In this document: positions 42,638 to 50,750 of the stretch, one piece after another
Numbering within the stretch: the first letter of the stretch is position 1
How the letters are laid out: each line of letters starts with the position of its first letter
Origin: Nocardioides antri
GTDB taxonomy: Bacteria; Actinomycetota; Actinomycetes; Propionibacteriales; Nocardioidaceae
Reading direction: 5' to 3'
DNA: 64,000 nucleotides
Assembly: GCF_008373765.1 (NCBI RefSeq)
Contig: NZ_VUJW01000001.1
Location: 434,189-498,188, forward strand
The notes under the pieces: generated by a model
The model's input: the letters and a program-made list of their open reading frames with translations, nothing else
Told to the model about the DNA's origin: nothing
Database searches by the model: none
Made by a program: the position numbers and the translations under genes

Positions 42638-43483
42638 CTAGTCAGCGAGCAGGTCGGCCCCGAAGATCGCGGTGCCCGGCGTCACCCGGCCGCGGACCGC
42701 GGACCAGCCTCCCCACAGCCGGTCGTGCTCCTCCGGCCACTCGGGCTCGAGCAGCGTGGTGAGGCGGAACCCGGCGCCGGCGAGCAGCGAGACCCAGTCG
42801 CCGAGGGTGCGGTGGTGCTCGACGTAGGCGATCTCGCCGGTGACGTCGTCCAGCTCGACGTACGGCGTCCGGTCCCAGTAGGACTGGCTCGCCGTCAGGC
42901 CCTCCTCGGTCGGGTCGTCGGGGAACATCCACCGGGTCGGGTGTGTGATCGAGAAGGCGAACCTGCCACCCGGCCGGAGCACCCGCGCGGTCTCGGCGAC
43001 CGCCTGCTCGATGTCCGCCACGAACTGGAGGGCGCCGAACGCGCAGAAGACGACGTCGAAGGTGGCGTCGGCGAACGGCAGCGCGGTCGCCGTGCCCCGC
43101 ACGCTCGGCACGGCGACGCCGGTGGCTTCGTCGATCCGCAAGGAGTGCTGGAGCTGGCGGGCGGAGAGGTCGAGTCCGTAGGCCCGGCCGCCGACGCTGC
43201 GGATCCACCGCGAGCACTGGCCCGCGCCCGAGCCGACCTCGAGGACGTCCCGGCCCTCGAGCTCACCGAGGATGCCCGCCTCTGCCTCGGTGAGGCCCTC
43301 CGGACCCCACACGAAGCCGATGTCGCCGAGGAAGTCGCCGTGCGTCGCCTGGTACTCGTCGGCGTACCTGTCCCAGTCGGGGCCGTTGGCCCGGCGGGAC
43401 TCCTCCTCGGTGACCGCCTGCCGGTGCGCGGTGACGGGAGGATGGGGCCAGTGCTCCTGCCTGGGTTGCCCGGGCTGCTCCAC
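42638..43483 (-). CDS. Class I SAM-dependent methyltransferase (UbiE/COQ5-like)
   Basis: 281 aa. DWDRYADEYQATHGDFLGDIGFVWGPEGL leads into motif I DVLEVGSGAGQCSRWI, then TATALPFADATFDVVF, VLRPGGRFAFSITHPTRWMFPDDP. I begin it at GTG 43483 because TAGCCT lies 7 nt upstream; a longer frame to 43564 adds residues unlike the family. Small-molecule substrate unknown. It is divergent to rpsA and may head the minus-strand unit 42638-40908. Confidence 0.85.
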   Translation of the reverse strand: MEQPGQPRQEHWPHPPVTAHRQAVTEEESRRANGPDWDRYADEYQATHGDFLGDIGFVWGPEGLTEAEAGILGELEGRDVLEVGSGAGQCSRWIRSVGGRAYGLDLSARQLQHSLRIDEATGVAVPSVRGTATALPFADATFDVVFCAFGALQFVADIEQAVAETARVLRPGGRFAFSITHPTRWMFPDDPTEEGLTASQSYWDRTPYVELDDVTGEIAYVEHHRTLGDWVSLLAGAGFRLTTLLEPEWPEEHDRLWGGWSAVRGRVTPGTAIFGADLLAD

Positions 43484-43547
43484 GCGGGAGAGGCTACCCG
43501 GGAACCGCACCGCCAGTTGGACTCGGTGCACCGCGCCCGCGTACTCT
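43484..43547. promoter_or_regulatory. Divergent promoters: methyltransferase and rpsA
   Basis: On the minus strand TAGCCT (43491-43496) is 7 nt before the methyltransferase GTG. On the plus strand TTGGAC (43517-43522) and TACTCT (43542-43547), spaced 19 bp, could start rpsA with a leader of about 68 nt. Confidence 0.45.
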
Positions 43548-43621
43548 GGAACGTCCGCGGTCACCCGACCGTGTCCGTTTCATGCCCTCTACATCTGCCC
43601 ATCCAAGGACTGTCCCTACTT

Positions 43622-45109
43622 ATGACGAGCACCCTCTCGACCCCGCTGTACAGCCAGTATGACGACAACGCGCCCCAGGTGGCCGTCAACGACATCGGCT
43701 CCGAGGCGGACTTCCTGGCCGCGATCGACCAGACCATCAAGTACTTCAACGACGGCGACATCGTCGACGGCACCATCGTGAAGGTCGACCGGGACGAGGT
43801 TCTCCTCGACATCGGCTACAAGACCGAGGGCGTCATCCCTTCGCGTGAGCTGTCCATCAAGCACGACGTCGACCCGTCCGAGGTCGTCTCGGTCGGCGAC
43901 AAGGTCGAGGCCCTGGTCCTCCAGAAGGAGGACAAGGAGGGTCGTCTGATCCTGTCCAAGAAGCGCGCCCAGTACGAGCGCGCCTGGGGCACGATCGAGG
44001 AGATCAAGGAGGCCGACGGCGTCGTCGAGGGCACCGTGATCGAGGTCGTCAAGGGCGGCCTGATCATCGACATCGGCCTTCGCGGCTTCCTCCCGGCCTC
44101 GCTGGTGGAGATGCGCCGCGTCCGCGACCTGCAGCCGTACGTCGGTCAGACCCTCGAGGCCAAGATCATCGAGCTCGACAAGAACCGCAACAACGTGGTC
44201 CTGTCGCGCCGTGCCTGGCTCGAGCAGACGCAGTCCGAGGTCCGCCACGGCTTCCTCACCCAGCTCCAGAAGGGTCAGATCCGCAAGGGCGTCGTCTCGT
44301 CGATCGTCAACTTCGGTGCGTTCGTCGACCTGGGCGGCGTGGACGGCCTCGTGCACGTCTCCGAGCTGTCCTGGAAGCACATCGACCACCCGTCCGAGGT
44401 CGTCGCCGTCGGTGACGAGGTCACCGTCGAGGTGCTCGACGTCGACATGGACCGCGAGCGGGTCTCGCTGTCGCTCAAGGCGACGCAGGAGGACCCCTGG
44501 CAGCACTTCGCCCGCACCCACCAGATCGGTCAGATCGTGCCCGGAAAGGTCACCAAGCTGGTGCCCTTCGGCTCGTTCGTCCGGGTCGAGGAGGGCATCG
44601 AGGGCCTGGTCCACATCTCCGAGCTGGCCGAGCGCCACGTGGAGATCCCGGAGCAGGTCGTCCAGGTCAACGACGACGTCATGGTCAAGATCATCGACAT
44701 CGACCTCGAGCGTCGCCGGATCTCGCTCTCGCTGAAGCAGGCGAACGAGAACCCCGCCGCCTCGGACGTCGAGGAGTTCGACCCGACGCTCTACGGCATG
44801 CCGGCGACCTACGACGACCAGGGCAACTACGTCTACCCCGAGGGCTTCGACCCCGAGACCGGCGAGTGGCTCGAGGGCTACGAGGAGCAGCGTGCGGTCT
44901 GGGAGGACCAGTACGCCAAGGCGCACGCCCGCTGGGAGGCGCACGTCAAGCAGCAGGCCGAGGCCAAGCAGGCCGAGATCGAGGCCGGTGAGGGGACGTC
45001 GTACTCCTCCGGCGGCGACGCCAGCCCGGTCGAGGAGACCGGCGGTTCGCTCGCCTCGGACGAGGCGCTGCAGGCGCTCCGCGAGAAGCTCACGGGCGGC
45101 GGTGCCTGA
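43622..45109 (+). CDS. rpsA: 30S ribosomal protein S1
   Basis: 495 aa with four S1 RNA-binding domains (roughly residues 45-115, 130-195, 215-285 and 300-370), the usual actinobacterial form. GDIVDGTIVKVDRDEVLLDIGYKTEGVIP, VSSIVNFGAFVDLGGVDGLVHVSELSW and VTKLVPFGSFVRVEEGIEGLVHISELA are typical. The tail after 385 is acidic and low in structure. It unfolds mRNA for 30S initiation and is expected to be highly expressed. AAGGA at 43605-43609 is distant from the ATG. A textbook terminator follows. Confidence 0.97.
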   Translation: MTSTLSTPLYSQYDDNAPQVAVNDIGSEADFLAAIDQTIKYFNDGDIVDGTIVKVDRDEVLLDIGYKTEGVIPSRELSIKHDVDPSEVVSVGDKVEALVLQKEDKEGRLILSKKRAQYERAWGTIEEIKEADGVVEGTVIEVVKGGLIIDIGLRGFLPASLVEMRRVRDLQPYVGQTLEAKIIELDKNRNNVVLSRRAWLEQTQSEVRHGFLTQLQKGQIRKGVVSSIVNFGAFVDLGGVDGLVHVSELSWKHIDHPSEVVAVGDEVTVEVLDVDMDRERVSLSLKATQEDPWQHFARTHQIGQIVPGKVTKLVPFGSFVRVEEGIEGLVHISELAERHVEIPEQVVQVNDDVMVKIIDIDLERRRISLSLKQANENPAASDVEEFDPTLYGMPATYDDQGNYVYPEGFDPETGEWLEGYEEQRAVWEDQYAKAHARWEAHVKQQAEAKQAEIEAGEGTSYSSGGDASPVEETGGSLASDEALQALREKLTGGGA

Positions 45110-45156
45110 GCCCGCTCCGGCGAGCGGCTCGAAGGACGGCTAGCGCAGCAACGCTG

Positions 45157-45201
45157 CGAAGGCCCGGTCACCTCACGGTGACCGGGCCTTCGGTCTTTTT
45201 T
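45157..45201 (+). terminator. Rho-independent terminator of rpsA
   Basis: A perfect 16-bp stem (left arm CGAAGGCCCGGTCACC at 45157-45172, right arm 45177-45192) with loop TCAC is followed by GTC and a run of six T at 45196-45201. This is the strongest intrinsic terminator in the window. Confidence 0.95.
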
Positions 45202-45219
45202 CGGGTGGACGGGGAGGGT

Positions 45220-45330
45220 TCAGTCGAACCAGGCGGCCCGGCCGTGGGTGGCCAGGACGTCGTGGCGTGCCCAGCGGCCGAGCATGAGCAGCGCGGTGAT
45301 CAGGAGCAGAAGGGCGAGTGCGGTAGTCAT
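45220..45330 (-). CDS. 36-aa predicted membrane peptide divergent from an AraC regulator
   Basis: The frame starts MTTALALLLLITALLMLGRW and ends HGRAAWFD. One hydrophobic helix of about 17 residues precedes a short basic then polar tail, so it is predicted to be an N-terminal single-pass peptide. CAGACT lies 7 nt before the ATG on the minus strand, consistent with a leaderless message. It is short enough to be chance, but the start sits exactly at the edge of a symmetric operator shared with the regulator. I do not recognise a family. Confidence 0.45.
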   Translation of the reverse strand: MTTALALLLLITALLMLGRWARHDVLATHGRAAWFD

Positions 45331-45402
45331 GGCAGAAAGTCTGCTCTCATTGCAATTCTGCCACCAGTGGCAGAATTGCCGGAGTACGTTGATTTTCTGC
45401 CA
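45330..45402. promoter_or_regulatory. Symmetric four-half-site operator between divergent genes
   Basis: A perfect palindrome at 45352-45379 (arms of 13 bases, core CAATTCTGCCAC/GTGGCAGAATTG, 2-base centre) is flanked by TGGCAGAAA at 45330-45338 and its complement TTTCTGCCA at 45394-45402. The outer pair is itself an inverted repeat centred on the same point. All four half-sites share TGGCAGAA. Outer half-sites lie about 32 bp, three helical turns, from the centre. Confidence 0.85.
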
Positions 45403-45424
45403 TGCGGCTGTCAGAGTTGTGCGC

Positions 45425-46390
45425 ATGCTGACGAATGTGGCCGTGCTGGCGTTCGAGGGCCTCGCCCCGTTCGAGCTCGGCGTGCTGTGCGAGGGCTTCG
45501 GGATCGACCGCACCGCCCAAGGAGTCCCGGCGATCGACTTCGCAGTGTGCGCCGAGGACGACCGCCCGATGCAGACCTCCATGGGGTTCTCCATCCAGGC
45601 CGCCCACGGCCTCGACCGGGTCGCCGAGGCGGACCTGGTCGCGGTGCCGGCCATCCCGCGGGGCGGCATCCCCCCGGAGTCGGTGCTGCAGGTGATCCGA
45701 GACGCCTATGACCGTGGGGCTCGGATCCTCTCGGTCTGCAGCGGCGCCTTCACGCTGGGCGCCGCCGGGCTGCTCGACGGGCGGGAGTGCACGACGCACT
45801 GGCTCTACACCCAGGAGCTGCAGCGCCGGTTCCCGCTGGCCAAGGTCGTCCCCGAGGTGCTCTACGTCGACGCCGGCCAGATCGTCACCAGCGCCGGCAC
45901 CGCTGCCGGGCTGGACGCCTGCCTGCACATCTGGCGGCAGGAGTACGGCGCAGCGGTCGCCAACATCGTGGCGCGGCGCGCCGTCGTACCTCCGCACCGC
46001 GACGGCGGGCAGGCGCAGTTCATCGCCCGCGCGGTGCCGGACTGCGACGTCGACACCCTCGGGCCGCTGCTGACCTGGATCGTCGAGAACCTCGGCGAGG
46101 ACCACAGCGTCGAGTCGCTGGCCCGTCGCGCCCACATGTCGGCGCGCACGTTCGCCCGCCGGTTCCGCGACGAGACCGGCACCACGCCGCACAGCTGGGT
46201 CACGACGCAGCGCGTCGCGGCCGCGGAGGAGCTCCTCGAGACCACCGAGCAGCCGGTCGAGTGGATCGCGAGCCAGGTGGGCTTCGGCAACGCGGCCGCC
46301 CTGCGGCACCACTTCCAGCGGATCCGGGGCGTCAGCCCCCAGCAGTACCGCCGGACGTTCTGCCCCGCCCCGGCCGAGGCGACTGCCTGA
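45425..46390 (+). CDS. GlxA-type transcriptional regulator (DJ-1/PfpI plus AraC HTH)
   Basis: 321 aa. Residues 1-200 form the amidase-like DJ-1/PfpI domain with the nucleophile-elbow ILSVCSGAFTLGAAGLL (Cys105). Residues about 215-315 form the AraC double HTH: HSVESLARRAHMSARTFARRFRDETG and EWIASQVGFGNAAALRHHFQRIRGVSPQQYR. The ATG at 45425 has CAGAGT 7 nt upstream; a GTG at 45419 is also possible. The regulator most likely binds the palindrome next to it and controls itself and the small membrane peptide. The effector is unknown. Confidence 0.88.
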   Translation: MLTNVAVLAFEGLAPFELGVLCEGFGIDRTAQGVPAIDFAVCAEDDRPMQTSMGFSIQAAHGLDRVAEADLVAVPAIPRGGIPPESVLQVIRDAYDRGARILSVCSGAFTLGAAGLLDGRECTTHWLYTQELQRRFPLAKVVPEVLYVDAGQIVTSAGTAAGLDACLHIWRQEYGAAVANIVARRAVVPPHRDGGQAQFIARAVPDCDVDTLGPLLTWIVENLGEDHSVESLARRAHMSARTFARRFRDETGTTPHSWVTTQRVAAAEELLETTEQPVEWIASQVGFGNAAALRHHFQRIRGVSPQQYRRTFCPAPAEATA

Positions 46391-46448
46391 CCCGAATTGC
46401 AGCAGGACCCGCCCCGGCCGCCTAGCCTTGCGCGGGGAGGGAACACGA

Positions 46449-47765
46449 ATGCGCGCGGCACTGGGACTCGCCGGCATGCTGCTGGTCGCCGGCTCGATGC
46501 CGGTGCCGGCGGCAGACGCCGTGCTTTCGGAGCCCCCGGAGCCGGTGCGGATCCTGCTGATCGGAGACTCGGTCACCCAGGGGTCGGCCGGTGACTGGAC
46601 CTGGCGCTACCGGTTGGGGCGGCACTTCGCCGCGGCCGGCGTCGCGGTCGACTTCGTGGGCCCGCGGCAGGACCTGTGGAACAACGTCACCGACCAGCCC
46701 GGGTCGACGGACTACGCCGACCCCGCCTTCGACCAGGATCACGCCGCCCGCTGGGGGATGCAGGCCCTCGTGCCCGACGTCCCCGCGGGTCGACTGGTCG
46801 AGGAGCACCGTCCGGACGTGGTGGTGGAGATGCTCGGCGTCAACGACCTGCTCTACGGCGCCTCTGCGGAGACGGTCGCCGGACGCACCGCCGACCTCGT
46901 CGAGGAGGTGCACGCGGTCGACCCGGAGGTCGACGTCGTGCTCGCCGAGGCCACCCAGACCTGGTTCCCCGGCGTCGTCGGCTTCAACGGCCTCCTCCAC
47001 GACGTGGCCGCCGCTGCCGACACTCCGACCGGCCGTGTCGTCGTGGCCCGGACCGCCGCGGGCTACGACCGCGACGCGGACACCTGGGACACCTCGCACC
47101 CGAACGCGCAGGGCGAGGTCAAGATCGCGGCTGCGGTCGCCGACACCCTCTCGGGGATCGGCGTCGGTCCTCCGGCCGCGCGTCCGCTGCCCGACGTACC
47201 CGTCGGACCGCGCACCGGGGCCGAGGTCGCTGCCGTCGCGGGCGACGGCTACGTGACCCTCGCCTGGGCCGGACCGTCCGGGGCAACGGCGCAGTACGTC
47301 TGGACGAGGGACGCCAGCAGCAGCGAGCCTTGGCGCCGCCTGCCGTTCCGCGTGACCGGTCAGTCGTGGACCGGCTTCTACCTCACCAACGGCCACCGCT
47401 ACCAGTACCGGCTGCAGCCGGTGAAGGGCGACGACGAGCCCGAGGGGGCGGTTTACTCCAACGTGGTCGAGGCGGTGCCGTTCCGCCCGCCGGCGGCGCC
47501 CGCCGGGCTGCGCGCGACGGCAGGGCGCCGATGCGCTGTGCTGACCTGGCGGGAGCCTGCGTTCGCCACCCGCTACCGGGTCGCGCGTCAGACCGCCGCG
47601 GGCTGGTCCGCCCTCGGCTGGGTCCGCCGACCCCGCTTCGCCGCAGAGCGCCTGCCCGCCGCGCACGCCTGGCGGTTCCGGGTGACCGCGTGGCACCTCG
47701 ACGTCCGTGGGGAGGCGGCGCGCATCACGGTCCGGCGAGCTCCGTCCGGCGGACCTTGCCGGTGA
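46449..47765 (+). CDS. Secreted SGNH/GDSL hydrolase with two Fn3-like domains
   Basis: 438 aa. Signal peptide MRAALGLAGMLLVAGSMPVP, cleaved near PAADA. The SGNH domain (about 30-240) has block I LLIGDSVTQGS (catalytic Ser), block III LGVNDLL (Asn) and block V DTSHPN (Asp/His). Two fibronectin III-like repeats follow (about 255-350, 355-438). Such enzymes deacylate glycans or lipids outside the cell. GGGGAGGG lies 7 nt before the ATG, and a -10-like TAGCCT at 46423-46428. Its end overlaps the opposing AMP-ligase gene by 41 bp. Confidence 0.85.
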   Translation: MRAALGLAGMLLVAGSMPVPAADAVLSEPPEPVRILLIGDSVTQGSAGDWTWRYRLGRHFAAAGVAVDFVGPRQDLWNNVTDQPGSTDYADPAFDQDHAARWGMQALVPDVPAGRLVEEHRPDVVVEMLGVNDLLYGASAETVAGRTADLVEEVHAVDPEVDVVLAEATQTWFPGVVGFNGLLHDVAAAADTPTGRVVVARTAAGYDRDADTWDTSHPNAQGEVKIAAAVADTLSGIGVGPPAARPLPDVPVGPRTGAEVAAVAGDGYVTLAWAGPSGATAQYVWTRDASSSEPWRRLPFRVTGQSWTGFYLTNGHRYQYRLQPVKGDDEPEGAVYSNVVEAVPFRPPAAPAGLRATAGRRCAVLTWREPAFATRYRVARQTAAGWSALGWVRRPRFAAERLPAAHAWRFRVTAWHLDVRGEAARITVRRAPSGGPCR

Positions 47766-48978
47766 GCGTGCGGGGCAGGTCGTCGCGGAAGTCGTAGGTC
47801 TTCGGGCGCTTCGGTGGCGCCAGGTGGCTGCGGGCGTACGACGCCAGGTCGGCCTCGTCGACCTCGCCCACCACCGCGGCGCAGACCCGTTGTCCCCAGG
47901 CCGGGTCCGGGACGCCGTACACGGCGATGTCGGTGACACCGGGGCACGCACCGAGCACCTGCTCCACCTCGGCGGGGTAGACGTTGACCCCGCCGCTGAT
48001 GATGAGATCCTCCCGCCGGCCGTCGAGGTAGACGTAGCCGTCGGCGTCGATCCGACCGTGGTCGCCGACGGTGAACGCCGGCCCCTCGGGCGTCTCCCGC
48101 CACGCCGCGGCGGTCTTCTCCGGATCGCCGTAGTAGGTGAACCGCGCGTGCTCGGGCACGACGCACCACAGCGTCCCGTCGGGGTCGGCGGTCATCAGGC
48201 GTCCCGGCCGGGCGCGGCCCACGGTGCCCGGTCGCTCGAGCCACTCCTCGCTCCGGCACGCGGTGAACTGTCCCTCGGTGGAGCCGTAGAACTCCCAGGT
48301 GGAGCTCGGTGGGAACAGCTCGATCAGCAGTCGCTTCACGTCGTTCGGGCAGGGCGCGCCGGCGTGCGCCACCAGACGGAAGGACGAGAGGTCGGGGACG
48401 CCCACGTCGTCCCAGTGGGCGAAGAGCCGCTGCAGGTGGGTGGGGACGCAGAACATGCTCGTCGGGCGCTCTGCGGTGATCGCCGCGGTGACGGCGGCCG
48501 GGTCGAACGGTCCGGGGATCACCACCCGGCCCCCGGCGAGGACCGTTCCGGTCGCGAACCGCAGCGGCGCCGAGTGGTAGAGCGGGCTCAGCACCAGGTT
48601 GACGTCGTCGGGCCGGAAGTCCCAGAGCTCGCGCTCCTCGGCGACGAGCGCCTCCGCCGAGGCCTCGTCGAGCAGGCCGGAGTACACGCCCTTCGGGGTG
48701 CCCGTCGTGCCGCTCGTGCAGTGCATCGGCCGGCCACGGGGGAGCCCCGGCGCGGGAAGGGCCGCGGCGAGAGCCGCGAGGTCGTCCTCGGTGTCGACCA
48801 CCAGCGTCGGGTCCAGGCCCGCCAGGATCCGCTCGCGCTCGGCGGTGGTGAGCCGCGGATCGAGGGGGATCGGGAAGACCCCGGCGGTCAGCAGGCGGAG
48901 CACGGCGTCGAGGTAGGCGTGGGAGCCGGGCACGAGCAGCGCCACCCGGTCGCCCTCGGTCGGAACGCGCTTCTCCAC
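47725..48978 (-). CDS. AMP-dependent acyl-CoA synthetase/ligase, short form
   Basis: 417 aa. The AMP-binding P-loop CTSGTTGTPKGV, the acyl pocket FYGSTEG, GDHGRIDADGYVYLDGRREDLII and the catalytic lysine in RTLTGKVRR are all present. The N-terminal part before the P-loop is shorter than in typical acyl-CoA synthetases (about 500-550 aa), starting with GDRVALLVPGSHAYLDAV. I start at GTG 48978 since TACTGT is 6 nt upstream. The carboxylic acid substrate is unknown. Confidence 0.85.
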   Translation of the reverse strand: MEKRVPTEGDRVALLVPGSHAYLDAVLRLLTAGVFPIPLDPRLTTAERERILAGLDPTLVVDTEDDLAALAAALPAPGLPRGRPMHCTSGTTGTPKGVYSGLLDEASAEALVAEERELWDFRPDDVNLVLSPLYHSAPLRFATGTVLAGGRVVIPGPFDPAAVTAAITAERPTSMFCVPTHLQRLFAHWDDVGVPDLSSFRLVAHAGAPCPNDVKRLLIELFPPSSTWEFYGSTEGQFTACRSEEWLERPGTVGRARPGRLMTADPDGTLWCVVPEHARFTYYGDPEKTAAAWRETPEGPAFTVGDHGRIDADGYVYLDGRREDLIISGGVNVYPAEVEQVLGACPGVTDIAVYGVPDPAWGQRVCAAVVGEVDEADLASYARSHLAPPKRPKTYDFRDDLPRTLTGKVRRTELAGP

Positions 48979-49000
48979 GGGGTCACAGTAGGGTCCGGGT
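48979..49000. promoter_or_regulatory. Bidirectional leaderless promoter with overlapping -10 elements
   Basis: The 22-bp gap holds TAGGGT at 48989-48994 for coaE and, on the other strand, TACTGT at 48985-48990 for the AMP-ligase. They share the bases TA at 48989-48990. Each lies exactly six bases from its start codon. RNA polymerase could not start both at once. Confidence 0.6.
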
Positions 49001-49597
49001 GTGCGCATCGGACTGACGGGGGGAGTCGCCTCGGGGAAGAGCACGGTCTCCGGGATCCTCCGCGAGCTGGGCGCGGTGGTCATCGACGCCGACCTGCTGG
49101 CGCGCGAGGTGGTCGAGAAGGGCTCACCGGGCCTGGAGCGGGTCGTCGAGGCCTTCGGGCCGGAGATCCTGACCGTCGACGGCGAGATGGATCGCGCCAA
49201 GGTGGGGGCGATCGTCTTCGCCGACGAGCCGCAGCGGCGGGTCCTCGAGAGCATCGTGCACCCGCTGGTCTTCGAGCGGATCGTCGCGCTCGAGGAGGCC
49301 GCGACCGAGGACGACCTGGTCGTCCACGACATCCCGCTGCTGGCGGAGTCCGGCCGCGCCGCCACCTTCGACGCCGTGATCGTGGTCGACGTGCCGCCGG
49401 AGGTCCAGGTCGAGCGGATGGTGCGCGACCGCGGCTGGACCCGGGAGGAGGCCGAGGCGCGGATCGCCGCTCAGGCCGGCCGGGAGGACCGGCTGGCCAT
49501 CGCGACGTACGTCATCGACAACACCGGGACGCTCGACGACCTCCGTCAAAGGGTGACGGAGGTCGCCGAGGAGCTGCGGTCGCGGGCTGAGAGCTAG
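49001..49597 (+). CDS. coaE: Dephospho-CoA kinase
   Basis: 198 aa, last step of coenzyme A synthesis. P-loop GLTGGVASGKST at residues 4-15, VIDADLLAREVV, HPLVFERI and HDIPLLAESGRA are complete. The actinobacterial fusion to a C-terminal UPF0157 domain seen in mycobacteria is absent. GTG start from a leaderless -10. Its stop overlaps the sigma factor gene on the other strand by 4 bp. Confidence 0.95.
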   Translation: MRIGLTGGVASGKSTVSGILRELGAVVIDADLLAREVVEKGSPGLERVVEAFGPEILTVDGEMDRAKVGAIVFADEPQRRVLESIVHPLVFERIVALEEAATEDDLVVHDIPLLAESGRAATFDAVIVVDVPPEVQVERMVRDRGWTREEAEARIAAQAGREDRLAIATYVIDNTGTLDDLRQRVTEVAEELRSRAES

Positions 49598-50583
49598 GCA
49601 GCCAGGTCCGGGTCGCCCAGGCGGCGCAGCTTCTGGAGCGCCTCGCGCTCCAGCTGCCGCACCCGCTCGGCGGAGATGCCGTGCTTGGCGCCGATGTCGG
49701 CCAGCTTGTGCTGGCGGCCGTCCACCAGGCCGTAGCGCGACCGGATGATGTCGGCGGCCCGCTCGTCGAGCTGGTTGACGAGGCTGTTGAGCCGGTCGCG
49801 CGACTCGGTGTCGAGCACCGTGAGGTCCGGCCCCGGGGACGTCTCCTGCGCCATCAGGTCGCCGAGCGACGTGTCGCCGTCCTCGTCGACGGGGGTGTCG
49901 AGGCTGACGTGCTCGCGGCCCCACGACATCAGGTCCAGCACCCGCTCCAGGTCCATGCCGAGCTCGTCGGCGATCTCCTTGGGGTCGGGCTCGCGGCCGA
50001 GCTGGCGCTCGAGGGTCCGGCGGGCACCGCCGACCTGGTTGAGCTCCTCGACGACGTGCACGGGCAGGCGTACGACGCGGGCCTGCTGCGCGATCCCGCG
50101 GGTGATCGCCTGGCGCACCCACCAGGTGGCGTAGGTGGAGAACTTGTAGCCCTTGGCGTAGTCGAACTTCTCGACGGCGCGGATCAGGCCGGTGTTGCCC
50201 TCCTGGATGAGGTCGAGCATCGGCATCTGCGCCCGACCGTACTTCCGGGCGATCGAGACGACCAGCCGGAGGTTGGCGTTGATGAACTCGGTCGTCGCCT
50301 TCCGGCCCTCCTCGGCCAGCCACTCGAGCTCCTCGCGGGTCGCGCGCTTGGGCGCGCCGCCCTTGGCCCGGGCGACCCGGCCCTCGTCGAGCAGGTGCTG
50401 GGCGTAGAGACCGGCCTCGATGGTCTTGGCGAGCTCGACCTCTCGGGCAGCGTCGAGCAGGGGGGTGCGAGCGATCTCGTCCAGGTACAGCCCGACGCTG
50501 TCGCGGCCCTCGATCTCACGGCCGGTCGACGGGCGGGGTCGGCTCTGCGTCCCCGAGCTCCTGGTCACCACTGTTGCAGCCAT
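49594..50583 (-). CDS. Group 2 RNA polymerase sigma-70 factor (SigB/HrdB-like)
   Basis: 329 aa. Region 1.2 DSVGLYLDEIARTPLL, region 2 NANLRLVVSIARKYGRAQMPMLDLIQEGNTGLIRAVEKFDYAKGYKFSTYATWWVRQAITR split over residues about 98-160, region 3 and region 4 (DIIRSRYGLVDGRQHKLADIGAKHGISAERVRQLE) are complete. No long acidic N-terminus, so it is a group 2 or alternative major-like sigma, not primary SigA. GGAGGG lies 7 nt before the ATG. It probably recognises promoters of the TANNNT kind common here. Confidence 0.9.
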   Translation of the reverse strand: MAATVVTRSSGTQSRPRPSTGREIEGRDSVGLYLDEIARTPLLDAAREVELAKTIEAGLYAQHLLDEGRVARAKGGAPKRATREELEWLAEEGRKATTEFINANLRLVVSIARKYGRAQMPMLDLIQEGNTGLIRAVEKFDYAKGYKFSTYATWWVRQAITRGIAQQARVVRLPVHVVEELNQVGGARRTLERQLGREPDPKEIADELGMDLERVLDLMSWGREHVSLDTPVDEDGDTSLGDLMAQETSPGPDLTVLDTESRDRLNSLVNQLDERAADIIRSRYGLVDGRQHKLADIGAKHGISAERVRQLEREALQKLRRLGDPDLAA

Positions 50584-50716
50584 CGCGACCCTCCTTCGCG
50601 TACCGACCCCACCGGGTGCCGGTACTTCGTCTCCAACGCACTGCCACGGCGCGGTGTTCCCTGGTGGGTCGCTCCGGAGAAGTGCTCTCGACTGCTCAGA
50701 CGTCCCAGCGGGCCTC

Positions 50717-50740
50717 AGAGTTGCGGCGCGTGGCAACTCT
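50717..50740. terminator. Hairpin between the S9 peptidase and the sigma gene
   Basis: AGAGTTGC (50717-50724) and GCAACTCT (50733-50740) form an 8-bp stem with an 8-nt loop, 11 bp past the S9 peptidase stop on the minus strand. No T run. It may end the peptidase message before the sigma promoter. Confidence 0.4.
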
Positions 50741-50750
50741 CAGGGACTTC

